From Myxococcus eversor (GTDB taxonomy: Bacteria; Myxococcota; Myxococcia; Myxococcales; Myxococcaceae): a stretch of 64,000 nucleotides of DNA. Positions 8,393 to 16,302 of this stretch are shown in pieces. The stretch lies in assembly GCF_010894455.1 (NCBI RefSeq), contig NZ_JAAIXY010000020.1:149023-213022 (forward strand), given 5' to 3'. The translations under genes were made by a program, and so were the position numbers. Below the pieces are notes generated by a model. It saw only the letters and a program-made list of their open reading frames with translations. It had not been told where the DNA came from and ran no database searches. Each line of letters begins with the position of its first letter. Position 1 is the first letter of the stretch.

Positions 8393-9495
8393 TGCCCCGC
8401 GCCTTCGACATCACCGCCGTGACGGACTCCGTCCGTCTGAACGCGACGGGACAAGGGGAGGTGGCCTTCACGGTGTCCAACGCGCTGCGTGCCCCCGTCC
8501 GCGCGCGGGCGTCCGTCGTCCCAGGCCCCGGCGCGAAGGCGGAGTGGGCCACCATCGCGAACGGCGACGAGCGGGACTTCGCGCCGGACGGCACCCAGCA
8601 GCTCAACGTGCAGCTGCGCGTCCCGCCAGGGACACCGCCGGGCCGCTTCACCTTCCACCTGCTGGTGGTGGACGTGACGAACCCGGACGAGCGCTACGCG
8701 GAGGGGCCCGCCACCGCCTTCGAAGTCGTCGCCGCGCCACCGCCCAAGAAGCCCTTCCCGTGGATGTGGGTCGCGCTGGCGGCGGGCGTCATCCTGATTC
8801 TGGGGACGGTGATTGGCCTCCTCTCGGGGGGCGGCGCGAAGCTGAACGAGCCCTGCCCGGATGGGGAATGCGACAAGGGGCTCACGTGCACGAGTCCGGA
8901 TGGCGGCGCGTGCCTGGTGTCCGCGGGCAAGGCCTGTGACGGCGGCGCGATGTGCTCCACCGGCTTCTGCGACAGGCGGGGCGAGTGCCAGCTGGCGCTG
9001 GGCCAGACGTGCGCGAGTCAGGGTGACTGCCCGGGACCGCTGAAGTGCACGGAGGTGCCCGGCTCCCGGCTGTGTCTGCTCGAGTCCCAGCAGGACTGCG
9101 AGCGCGACAGCGACTGCTCCAGCTTCTACTGCCGCGCCGACGGCAAGTGCAGTCGGGATGACGGGCGCTGCGAGAGCAACGTGGACTGCCGCCAACCGGC
9201 GATTTGCGGCACCACGAAGCTCTGCCAGCTCCCGGATGGCCAGCCGTGCCGGTCCAACGAGGTCTGCCTCTCCGGCTTCTGCGCGGGCACCTGCCAGGTC
9301 GCCCCGCTGGGCTTCCAATGCCCGGGCCCGTGCCCCAACTTCACCGTCTGCAGCAATGGCCAGTGTGTCTTCATCCGAGGCCAGGTCCTCAACCAGGAGA
9401 TGCTGCAGGTGTCCCCCCAGAATGCGGAAATCATGCGGCAGATGCAGCGACAACAGCGTCTGCAACAGGAGCTGCGCCAGCCGCAGGTCCAATAA
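8392..9495 (+). CDS. Ig-like/TM/Cys-rich CIS accessory membrane protein
   Basis: This 367-residue protein is translationally coupled to the gpI-like gene. Residues 1-113 look like an Ig-type beta sandwich (FDITAVTDSVRLNATGQGEVAF, LNVQLRVPPGTPPGRFTFHLLVVDVTNP). A Pro-rich linker leads to one membrane segment at about 124-144 (MWVALAAGVILILGTVIGLL). Residues 155-330 hold about 30 cysteines in spaced CxxxxDC/GFC units resembling EGF or defensin-like repeats, and the end is a Gln-rich helix. There is no N-terminal signal peptide, so the Ig part is predicted cytoplasmic and the Cys-rich part exported, where disulfides can form. This topology would suit a tether between the CIS baseplate and the inner membrane. 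That role is inference. Confidence 0.8.
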   Translation: MPRAFDITAVTDSVRLNATGQGEVAFTVSNALRAPVRARASVVPGPGAKAEWATIANGDERDFAPDGTQQLNVQLRVPPGTPPGRFTFHLLVVDVTNPDERYAEGPATAFEVVAAPPPKKPFPWMWVALAAGVILILGTVIGLLSGGGAKLNEPCPDGECDKGLTCTSPDGGACLVSAGKACDGGAMCSTGFCDRRGECQLALGQTCASQGDCPGPLKCTEVPGSRLCLLESQQDCERDSDCSSFYCRADGKCSRDDGRCESNVDCRQPAICGTTKLCQLPDGQPCRSNEVCLSGFCAGTCQVAPLGFQCPGPCPNFTVCSNGQCVFIRGQVLNQEMLQVSPQNAEIMRQMQRQQRLQQELRQPQVQ

Positions 9496-9504
9496 GCCCG
9501 CGCC

Positions 9505-9981
9505 ATGCCCGAGCTGAAGCCCATCCATGTCGTGCTCATCCTGGCCATCGTCGCCATCGTCGCGCTCTATGTCCTGGGTGTGGGCCTGGGCGCGAGGGAT
9601 GAGTCCGCGAGCCGCGAGAGTCCCACGAAGAGCGCGCAGGAGCTCCGGGCTCGGTTCATCAAGCCCAAGCCCGTGGACGCCGCGGAGCTGGCCGCGACGT
9701 GTCCCCTCCAGGAGGGCGTGTTGACGCTGCCAAGCGGCGGCGGCTGTCGGGTGGACGTGAAGGCGTCCGACACGCGGCTGCGCACCCTGGAGCTGGTGCT
9801 CCGGCCTCCCGGCGTGGTCAGGGTGGAGCTGGTGTCCCGGGGCAAGCCGTCCGTGCCGGCGAAGTTCGATCCGCTCAAGGAGTCGAAGAAGCTGGATGTC
9901 ATGCAGGAGGGCGCGGACCTCCAGGTGACGTGCCTGGGGGCTCCGCCACAGCGCCCCATCTGCGAGCTGGGCCTGCGGTGA
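9505..9981 (+). CDS. Single-span membrane-anchored protein of unknown function
   Basis: This 158-residue protein follows the Ig/TM/Cys-rich gene by nine bases. An N-terminal hydrophobic segment at 7-27 (IHVVLILAIVAIVALYVLGVG) is an uncleaved anchor or signal. The remainder, about 35-158, is a small beta-rich domain with four cysteines and motifs LPSGGGCRVDVKASDTRLRTLELVLRPPG and LQVTCLGAPPQRPICELGL. I recognise no family. Position at the end of the CIS gene string and the shared anchor-plus-exported-domain design suggest it works with the preceding protein. The downstream gene is on the opposite strand, so the CIS transcription unit probably ends here. Confidence 0.7.
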   Translation: MPELKPIHVVLILAIVAIVALYVLGVGLGARDESASRESPTKSAQELRARFIKPKPVDAAELAATCPLQEGVLTLPSGGGCRVDVKASDTRLRTLELVLRPPGVVRVELVSRGKPSVPAKFDPLKESKKLDVMQEGADLQVTCLGAPPQRPICELGLR

Positions 9982-9993
9982 GCCTCGGGTGCT

Positions 9994-10821
9994 TCAGGCC
10001 GGCGCCGCGCGCTTGAGGCGCAGCACCTTGACGATGGACACCAGCGCGCCCACCAGCAGCAGCACGGCCCAGATGAGGCCGAGGATGGCGACGATGATGG
10101 CGCCCACCGCGTCGGTGATGCTGACGAGGATGATGGGCACCAGCCCGTGGAGGAAGGACACCACGGCGTTGGCCAGGAGCGACGTGAGGTAGAGCAGCAC
10201 CAGGCCCTTGTTCTGGAGGAAGCGCTGGTGCGCGAGCACCAGGCACACGCCCGCGGCGAGCTTGAGGAACATCAAGAATCCCAGCGTGCCGGCCGCGCCT
10301 CCCCGGTTGAAGAATCCCCACACGGCCAGATAGGCCAGCGTGCCGAAGGGCACCGAGGCCACGAGCGTTATCATCGTGAGCGTCAGCGCGATGGCGGCCA
10401 GCAGCAGGCCGAAGCCGGTGAGCAGCGCCACGACTGCGCCGATGAGCGTGGCCAGGCCCTGCACGCGTCCCTGCACCCGCTCGGGGATGATGAGGCTCGC
10501 GCCCATGAGGGCGAGCGTGAGCAAGAGGAGCGCGTCCACCAGGGCCAGATAGGGAATGCCCAGGCCCGGCGTGGGCGGGTTCTCCTTCTGCGTGCGCACC
10601 ACGTCGGAGGGGTCCACGTCCTCGCCGTCGCAGATGGCGGCGTGCAGGGGACGGCAGTCCTCCGGGAGCCCGGGAATGGAAGCGCAGGGCTTCGTGCCGC
10701 TCAGCGCCGAGCAGTCCGGCGACTTCTGGGGCAGCAGGATGGGCGAGCCCACTTCCACGAGCACGCAGAGCGCCAGCAACACCAGCGAGGCGATGAGGAA
10801 GGGTCTTCGCATGCGGTCCAT
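9994..10821 (-). CDS. Polytopic integral membrane protein, unknown function
   Basis: This 275-residue protein has a first hydrophobic segment at about 8-28, a non-cytoplasmic loop with four cysteines at 37-66 (DCSAL, PCASI, DCRPLHAAIC), and five or six further membrane helices from about 90 to 265. No catalytic or transport signature is visible. It converges on the CIS gene string with 12 bases between the stop codons, and its start lies about 150 bp from the divergent pair of membrane proteins at 10976. The ATG at 10821 (MDRMRRPFLIAS) is chosen because two basic residues precede the first helix; the ATG three codons later is equally possible. Confidence 0.7.
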   Translation of the reverse strand: MDRMRRPFLIASLVLLALCVLVEVGSPILLPQKSPDCSALSGTKPCASIPGLPEDCRPLHAAICDGEDVDPSDVVRTQKENPPTPGLGIPYLALVDALLLLTLALMGASLIIPERVQGRVQGLATLIGAVVALLTGFGLLLAAIALTLTMITLVASVPFGTLAYLAVWGFFNRGGAAGTLGFLMFLKLAAGVCLVLAHQRFLQNKGLVLLYLTSLLANAVVSFLHGLVPIILVSITDAVGAIIVAILGLIWAVLLLVGALVSIVKVLRLKRAAPA

Positions 10822-10975
10822 GCCGCGCCCCCCGGCAAGGCGCGCCCCGAGCGGCGCGTGAGCGCGAGCCTAGGCATGGTGGATGGGGATTCCCTCGTGT
10901 CGCCGTCGGGACTGTCCTGGGTCGCACGGGCCCTGCTCCCGGGGGGAGGGCCCGGCGGGCTATGCTGCGAGGGCA

Positions 10976-12340
10976 ATGTCCGAACGCAACCGAATCGGCG
11001 CGGTGACGACCGAGTCGCGCCCGTCCGAGGGGGACCTGCGCCGCCGCCTGGAGGGGCGCGTGGAGTTGATTGAGTCCGCCCTCCACCGCTATCGCCTGCT
11101 CCACGGGACACTGGCCTCGCGCGGCTGGTGGCGGACGCTGCGGGAAGACCCCTCGCTGATTCAGGGCGTCCTGGATGTGGAGCCGACGCTGCTGGAGGCG
11201 CTGGAGCGCACCGAGCGGCGCGGCGGACAGGAGGGCTGGCTGGAGGGCTCGTCGATTCCGAGGACCGTGGGTCAGGTGCGCGAGGTCCGCGAGCGACTGA
11301 CGCTGCGCGTGCGGAGCGTGCTGTTGCGCCGGAGCCTCGCGCCGGAGTCCCTGTCGCTGGAGGATGGGCTGCGAAAGCTGGAGGAGGTCAGCTCCCAGGA
11401 GGTCTCCCTCAAGCGGATGCCGGGAGAGCCCTTCTCGCTGCGCATCGGCGCGCCGGACGGGTCGTCGCAGTCCGTGGCGTCCCTCGTCCTGGCCCTGGGC
11501 TGGTTGGTCCTCCTGGTGGGGATGTTCGTGCTGCTGGTGCTCGGCGAGAGGGGCGTGGCGCTGGTGGGTGGCGGACCGGCGCTGGGCGGGTTGTTGATAG
11601 CGACGGTGGTGTTGCAGCGAAGGAGTGCCCCGGGCGTCGTCTGGCTCACGCCGGAGCGCCTGGTGTGGATTGCGCCTGGAAACGAGCCCCCGGCGGCCGT
11701 GCGGTTGGACTCGCTGGCGGACAATGGAGTCATGCTGGATGGACCCGAGGGAACGGTCTGCGTGCGCGGAGACCAGTTCATCCGGTTGAAGGGGTTCACT
11801 GTCGCGGGCGCCAGTCGGCTGCGCGTCCTGCTGGAACTGTTTCGCGATGCCCGCATCCGGGAGCAAGCGTCCCGGGTGGACCGGCAGGTGGAGCTGGTGT
11901 CCTTCGAGGCGCGGCTGCGTCGCGACGGGGCGTGGCTCTCGGGCCGCGCCGTGTTGCTGGGCCGTGGCGTCTTCTTCCTCCGGGACTTCGACCAAGGCGC
12001 GGTCTTGTTTCACGCGGCAACGGGACGGAATCTGCCGTTTCATTTCGACTTGGGGTTGGTTCTGGAGGGACTGAGCTGGCAGCCCGAGGCGGAGCTGGAT
12101 GCGTACCTCGCGAGGGCCGCGGCGGCGACGGGGGGCGCGGCCTGGTCCTCGGGGGATGCACGGGTGGCCCAGGACACTCCTTTGGAGCAGCAGGTTCACA
12201 TCACCCGGGGCGCGGAGGTCCTCGTCGGCCGGTTGGCGCCATCGGATCTGGAGAGCGGCTATCGTCTGGTGCGTGCCTGGCGCGAGGGCCGCCAGGGTTC
12301 GAGCGATGAGGACCGGCGCAAGGTGGGCAGCGGCTCATGA
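10976..12340 (+). CDS. Membrane protein with PH-like domain, paralogue A
   Basis: This 454-residue protein of unknown function starts at the ATG following GAGGGCA. Residues 15-130 are charged and helical (LRRRLEGRVELIESALHRYRLL, LLEALERTERRGGQEGW). Two hydrophobic spans lie near 165-185 and 195-210 (LVLALGWLVLLVGMFVLLVL). They are followed by a beta-rich region (VVWLTPERLVWIAPG, VRLDSLADNGVML) that resembles bacterial PH-like domains. A second beta-rich part ends the protein. It is followed by a clearly related gene with ATGA overlap: both share LEGR-EL-E-AL-R, EEALERT, the two spans, the PH-like strand pattern and the ATGGxxWSxxD-x5-PLxQ-xxxxRGxxxLxG ending. They probably arose by tandem duplication and may form a heteromer. 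Confidence 0.72.
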   Translation: MSERNRIGAVTTESRPSEGDLRRRLEGRVELIESALHRYRLLHGTLASRGWWRTLREDPSLIQGVLDVEPTLLEALERTERRGGQEGWLEGSSIPRTVGQVREVRERLTLRVRSVLLRRSLAPESLSLEDGLRKLEEVSSQEVSLKRMPGEPFSLRIGAPDGSSQSVASLVLALGWLVLLVGMFVLLVLGERGVALVGGGPALGGLLIATVVLQRRSAPGVVWLTPERLVWIAPGNEPPAAVRLDSLADNGVMLDGPEGTVCVRGDQFIRLKGFTVAGASRLRVLLELFRDARIREQASRVDRQVELVSFEARLRRDGAWLSGRAVLLGRGVFFLRDFDQGAVLFHAATGRNLPFHFDLGLVLEGLSWQPEAELDAYLARAAAATGGAAWSSGDARVAQDTPLEQQVHITRGAEVLVGRLAPSDLESGYRLVRAWREGRQGSSDEDRRKVGSGS

Positions 12341-13656
12341 GCGAAGGTATCCGCACCCGGGCGGAGTCGTCGGAAGGACCCACACCCGAGGATGTTCGCG
12401 TCCAGCTCGAGGGCCGCGCGGAGGTGTTGGAGGCGGCGCTGCGGCGCGACGCCCTTCTGGAGTCGGTGCTGAGCGGCCCGGGGTGGAAGCGGCGGTGGCG
12501 CGAGCAGCCCATGCTCGTCCCGGAGTGGCTGGAGCAGGAGTCCACCGTCGAGGAGGCGCTGGAGCGAACGAGTCGGCGCGCGCGGGTGGAAGGCTGGGCC
12601 GACACGCTGCCGGTGATGAAGGGGCTGCGGAAGCTGGAGGCTCGCCGGGAGCGACTGCGGACGCTGGTGCGCAAGCGACTGTCCCGGCTGGTGTCCGTGG
12701 CCGGTGCCCCCGTGCTGAAGGTGGAGCTGGCGCGGCTGGACGGGTTGGTGCGCAAGCGGACGATGCTGTCGCTCGGACCCGGAGAGGTGCTGCTGTTCCA
12801 GTCGGCCCGGTCCTCGCCGATCTCCCTGGGGCAGACGGTCCCGCGCTCCCTGGCCCTGCTGTATTCGCTCGTGTGTGTGCTCCTCCTGCCGCTGCTGGGG
12901 AAGGGCTGGGCGATGGTGGCGCTGGTCGCGCTCATCCTTTCTCCGGTGTTCTGGCTGTGGGCCCGGTCGGGTCGCGTCTGGATGACGAGCAAGCGGCTGT
13001 TGTGGATGCCGACGCTCGGAGAGGCGGTCTCCGTCCCCCTGTCCACGATTGCTCCCGGAGGTGTCCACCTGGGGAAGGGCCCCGCGTTCGATTTGAAGGT
13101 GGACGGTGAGCCACGGTTCCAGATGTCAGAGCTCGCGGACTCGGAGGCGCTCGCGACGCTCCTGGAGCTGCACAGCCAGCCACCCCTGCGCGGGCTGGTG
13201 CGCTCCGGGGTGCGGCTCGGGGATGTGGTGGTCTTCTTCGGTTCGCTGGAGGAGGAGGGGAAGGTGGCCCGCCCCGGGTGGGCCGTGTTGCGTCCTGGCG
13301 GGGTGAGCTTCCTTCCGGATGAAGCGGGTCGTCAGGTGCTCTCGGTGGTGACGGGGCGGGAGTCCGCGCTGGAGGCGGAGGTGGGCCAGGTGGTGGAGCA
13401 GCTCCGCTGGTTGTCCGGCGAGGAGTTCGACGCCTGGCTGACGAAGCTGGTGACGTCCACTGGGGGCGTGAGCTGGTCGGCCCAGGACTCCTTGTTGAAG
13501 CGGGACAACACACCCCTGACTCAGGTGTTCCGCGTCAGCCGCGGCTCGCAGGTCCTGAAAGGGGAGGTGGAGTGGTCCGCGCAATCCAACGCCGAGTGGA
13601 TTCTCCGCACCTGGCCGGACGCCGCCACACGAGAGCAGAAGAGCGCCCGGAAGTGA
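12337..13656 (+). CDS. Membrane protein with PH-like domain, paralogue B
   Basis: This 439-residue protein is coupled to paralogue A by an ATGA overlap. It repeats the same plan: helical N-terminus (VRVQLEGRAEVLEAALRRDALLESVL, EEALERTSRRARVEGW), two hydrophobic spans at about 167-205 (SLALLYSLVCVLLLPLLG, VALVALILSPVFWLW), then a PH-like strand set (RVWMTSKRLLWMPTLGEAVSVPLSTI). It ends with STGGVSWSAQDSLLKRDNTPLTQVFRVSRGSQVLKG, matching the paralogue's TGGAAWSSGDARVAQDTPLEQQVHITRGAEVLVG. The family is unrecognised. The divergence between the two copies is large outside these blocks, so the duplication is not recent. Confidence 0.72.
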   Translation: MSEGIRTRAESSEGPTPEDVRVQLEGRAEVLEAALRRDALLESVLSGPGWKRRWREQPMLVPEWLEQESTVEEALERTSRRARVEGWADTLPVMKGLRKLEARRERLRTLVRKRLSRLVSVAGAPVLKVELARLDGLVRKRTMLSLGPGEVLLFQSARSSPISLGQTVPRSLALLYSLVCVLLLPLLGKGWAMVALVALILSPVFWLWARSGRVWMTSKRLLWMPTLGEAVSVPLSTIAPGGVHLGKGPAFDLKVDGEPRFQMSELADSEALATLLELHSQPPLRGLVRSGVRLGDVVVFFGSLEEEGKVARPGWAVLRPGGVSFLPDEAGRQVLSVVTGRESALEAEVGQVVEQLRWLSGEEFDAWLTKLVTSTGGVSWSAQDSLLKRDNTPLTQVFRVSRGSQVLKGEVEWSAQSNAEWILRTWPDAATREQKSARK

Positions 13657-13693
13657 GTGCATCCCCTTCCGGGGCGCCCAGGCGCGCGAGGGC

Positions 13694-13909
13694 TCAGCGC
13701 GTGACGGCGTACTGGAGCAGCACGACGCCGGTCTGGTAGACCTTGGTCGACAGCAGCTCCAGATTGACGTGCGAGCCCAGCCGCGAGACGAGGGGGATGC
13801 CCGCGCCGAGCAGCACCGGGTTCAGCTTGACGAGGACCTCGTCGACGAGGCCCTCGGTGAGCAGTTGAGCGGCAAGGGTTCGCCTGTCGTCAGCGCGCGG
13901 GAATGCGAA
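13694..13909 (-). pseudogene. C-terminal remnant of a DHFR/RibD-type reductase
   Basis: On the minus strand this interval reads LAAQLLTEGLVDEVLVKLNPVL, then LGAGIPLVSRLGSHVNLEL, then STKVYQTGVVLLQYAVTR and a stop. This is the usual C-terminal third of proteins in the dihydrofolate-reductase/RibD-C family, whose full length is about 180-200 residues. There is no upstream dehydrogenase domain. An in-frame stop at 13910-13912 is also the stop codon of the next gene, so at most 71 codons remain and no good start is visible. Residues upstream of LAAQ (FAFPRADDRRT) do not match the family, which marks the break. It looks like a truncated pseudogene left by a deletion or by insertion of the repeat-protein gene. 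Confidence 0.75.
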
Positions 13910-15718
13910 TCACATCCCCAGGATGAGCCCCACCTGGAGGTCGTCCTCCGCGTCCACGTTCACCTCCGGGTCGCTGTCGTCCACGTCGTAGCCGTGGAGG
14001 GACATTCCCGGAGGCAGCGCCGCGCCGAGGCACGGAATCTGTCGAGGCTCCGCGCCCACGCCGTCGCCATCCAGGTCCGGATAGAGAACCACCCAGCGCG
14101 AGCGCTCCACGTCCGCGTCGTCGCAGTCGTTGCCCGTGGCCTTCGTGAAGTAGGGCGCGGGCAGGGTGTCCGCCGCGCAGAGTCCACCCTGTTCGGGTGT
14201 CGTGGCGCCATCTTCATCGCGGTCCACATGGGCGTAGGCGTGCTGCCGCCAGCGCGTGGCATCGTCATCCGCGCAGTCAGTCCCCAAAGCCGACCCAGGG
14301 GCGGGTACCTGGCCGTTGGTGCACAGCGACTCGGGCTCTCCAGCGCCCACGCCGTCTCCATCCTCGTCACTCCAGGACTGGACCAGGGTGTGTCGCGCGG
14401 CGCTCGTGTCGTCGCAGTCCCGGCGTTGCTCGAACACCTGGTAGCCCGGAGGCAGCGCCGCGCCCGTGCAGAGTTCTCCCGACTGGGGCACCGTGTAGCC
14501 GTCCCCATCCGCGTCGCGATGCGCGTACGTCAGCCGCTGCCAGTCGCTGGGGACCGTGGGAGCGCAGTCCGTGTCCACCGTCGAGTAGCCCGCCGGCACC
14601 GTCATTCCCGCGCACACCGTCACCCGCGCGCCCGCGCCCACGGTGTCCCCATCCTCGTCGGGGTGGACGCTCCAACTCACCCGGACGGAGGCGTCGTGGT
14701 CGTCACAGTCGAGTCCGTTCGGCCAGAGGGCGTAACCCGTGGGCAGGGCCGCCCCGCTGCACCGCACGCCATTCTCCGGCACGGTGTCCCCATCTCCGTC
14801 CGCGTCCCGGTGCGCGTAGCCCCGCCACTGCCAGAGCGTCCTGTCCTCCGGGGCGCAGTCCTCGCCCTGGAGTGAATGGTCCGGGGGAAGCCGGGCACCC
14901 AGGCACTGGAACGACAAGGGCCCGGCGCCGAAGCCGTCGCCATCCGTGTCCACGAAGACGCCGCGCTCCTGCCACGTCGACGGGTCCATGTCATCGCAGT
15001 CCGCACCTTGAGGTTGGGTGGAGTAACCCGAGGGCAGGGGCTGTCGGTCGCCCAGGCACAGCGTCCCCGAGGACTCCACGGTGTGGCCGTCTCCGTCATT
15101 GTCCACGTACGCGTAGGCGCGGAGCACGGAGCGCGTGGCATCAAGAGGCGCGCAGTCCCCCTCCACGAGCGAGAAGCCGGTGGGCGCGGGCCTGCCAGCA
15201 CAGGCGACGACGCGAGGTCCTTCTCCGACGTCGTCCCCATCCGGGTCGGGCCAGGCCCAGGTGGCCGCCTGGAACCGTCCATCCTGGTCGTCACAGTCCG
15301 AGGGCCCCGCCTGCTGGAGGTATCCGGAGAGGGCCGCTCCCGCGCAGACGTCCACGGGGCCCGGGGCGGTGGCCCCGTCGCCATCCAGGTCCGGGTACAG
15401 GCCCGTGAGCAGCAACCACCGGCTGGCATCCGCCGGAGCGCAGTCCCCGGTCCGTGGGGCCCAACCCGGAGGCAGGACATTGGGCGCGCACACCGTCTGC
15501 GCGGGGCCTTCGCCCCAGCCATCACCGTCCGTGTCCTGGAAGGCCGACACCTCGCGCCAGCGCATCCTGTCCTCCGGGGCGCAGTCCTTGTCGTCCGGGA
15601 CGTTGTCCCGGTCCCGGTCTGGTTGCTCCGCGCCGCCGCCCAGGCCATCGCCGCAGCCAGCCTGAAGGCCGGCCATGGCCAGCGCGAGCGCCAGCCAGAC
15701 TCCTCGCATCGTGTCCAT
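13910..15718 (-). CDS. Lipoprotein with 11 DxDGDG metal-binding repeats (MopE-like)
   Basis: This 602-residue protein has a lipoprotein signal MRGVWLALALAMAGLQAGC with the lipidated Cys at residue 22. After that come eleven repeats of about 48 residues, each with a calcium-loop-like core (DTDGDGWG, DLDGDGAT, DNDGDGHT, DEDGDGVG and similar), a Cys and a DCAP or DCDD motif. Two repeat types alternate, one with DxDGDGxG and DCAP, the other ending in DCDD. This is the putative metal-binding motif common in myxobacterial secreted proteins, related to the MopE-type and thrombospondin type 3-like calcium repeats. It is probably an outer-membrane or surface calcium-binding protein. The stop codon marks the boundary with the reductase remnant. 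Confidence 0.85.
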   Translation of the reverse strand: MDTMRGVWLALALAMAGLQAGCGDGLGGGAEQPDRDRDNVPDDKDCAPEDRMRWREVSAFQDTDGDGWGEGPAQTVCAPNVLPPGWAPRTGDCAPADASRWLLLTGLYPDLDGDGATAPGPVDVCAGAALSGYLQQAGPSDCDDQDGRFQAATWAWPDPDGDDVGEGPRVVACAGRPAPTGFSLVEGDCAPLDATRSVLRAYAYVDNDGDGHTVESSGTLCLGDRQPLPSGYSTQPQGADCDDMDPSTWQERGVFVDTDGDGFGAGPLSFQCLGARLPPDHSLQGEDCAPEDRTLWQWRGYAHRDADGDGDTVPENGVRCSGAALPTGYALWPNGLDCDDHDASVRVSWSVHPDEDGDTVGAGARVTVCAGMTVPAGYSTVDTDCAPTVPSDWQRLTYAHRDADGDGYTVPQSGELCTGAALPPGYQVFEQRRDCDDTSAARHTLVQSWSDEDGDGVGAGEPESLCTNGQVPAPGSALGTDCADDDATRWRQHAYAHVDRDEDGATTPEQGGLCAADTLPAPYFTKATGNDCDDADVERSRWVVLYPDLDGDGVGAEPRQIPCLGAALPPGMSLHGYDVDDSDPEVNVDAEDDLQVGLILGM

Positions 15719-15736
15719 GGAGAAGACCGTCTTCCG

Positions 15737-16120
15737 TCAGGGTGCCGGCGTCGCGGCCCGGCGAGTCAGCTTGCAAGTGACCATCTGCCCCCGGAGCTTG
15801 AGCGTCATCTCGAGGAGGTAGGCCCCGGGCTTGTTCATCACCAGCAAGGCCATCCGGTCACAGCGGGAGATGTGCTGGCTGTTGTCGTAGTTGCTGGGCG
15901 AGTAGGGGAAGCTGAACTCCAGCGTCCGGGGGGCGCTCTCTCCCTGGAGGACGCCGGTCACCTGGATGGTGTCCGCGTGGACGACCTCGTAGCTGTCCAC
16001 CGTCTCGAAGACGTAGGGCAGGTCGAACTGGGGCTCCTCGGCCGCCGCCAGCGCGGAGGGCGTCAACGTCAGGGTGGCGAGCAGCAGGGTGGCGGCGCGG
16101 AGGACTCGGCTCGGGTGCAT
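15737..16120 (-). CDS. Small secreted protein, unknown function
   Basis: This 127-residue protein starts at MHPSRVLRAATLLLATLTLTPSALAAAEEP, a classic Sec signal with an AxA cleavage site near residue 24. In-frame codons further upstream (to 16204) precede the signal with charged residues and are not used. The mature part is a compact beta-rich domain (YVFETVDSYEVVHADTIQVTGVLQG, TLEFSFPYSP, ISRCDRMALLVMNKPGAYLLEMTLKL, VTCKLTRR) with two cysteines that could pair. The family is unrecognised. It lies 18 bases upstream of the repeat lipoprotein on the same strand, so the two are probably one operon. Confidence 0.75.
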   Translation of the reverse strand: MHPSRVLRAATLLLATLTLTPSALAAAEEPQFDLPYVFETVDSYEVVHADTIQVTGVLQGESAPRTLEFSFPYSPSNYDNSQHISRCDRMALLVMNKPGAYLLEMTLKLRGQMVTCKLTRRAATPAP

Positions 16121-16302
16121 CTTCGGGAATCCTGAAGGTGGGTGGGATACGGGGACGCCCCGGCAGTCCGACAGGCGTCGCCTGCGTATACGCAGCGAGC
16201 CCATTTTCCTGGGCCGTCCGGGGTGATTTCCGGGCGACCTCCCACGCGCCGGGGCCCTCGCCGCACCTTGTCACGGGGTGGGACCTGCAATACGCCTGGG
16301 GC

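Noticed and set aside
9899..12199. 766-codon minus-strand open frame across paralogue A
   Set aside because: Paralogue A has a conserved paralogue on the plus strand, and the minus frame is compositional noise.
13769..14875. Long plus-strand open frame opposite the repeat lipoprotein
   Set aside because: It is the antisense of the DxDGDG repeats; its periodic His/Arg/Val-rich sequence follows from the repeats and has no family or signal.
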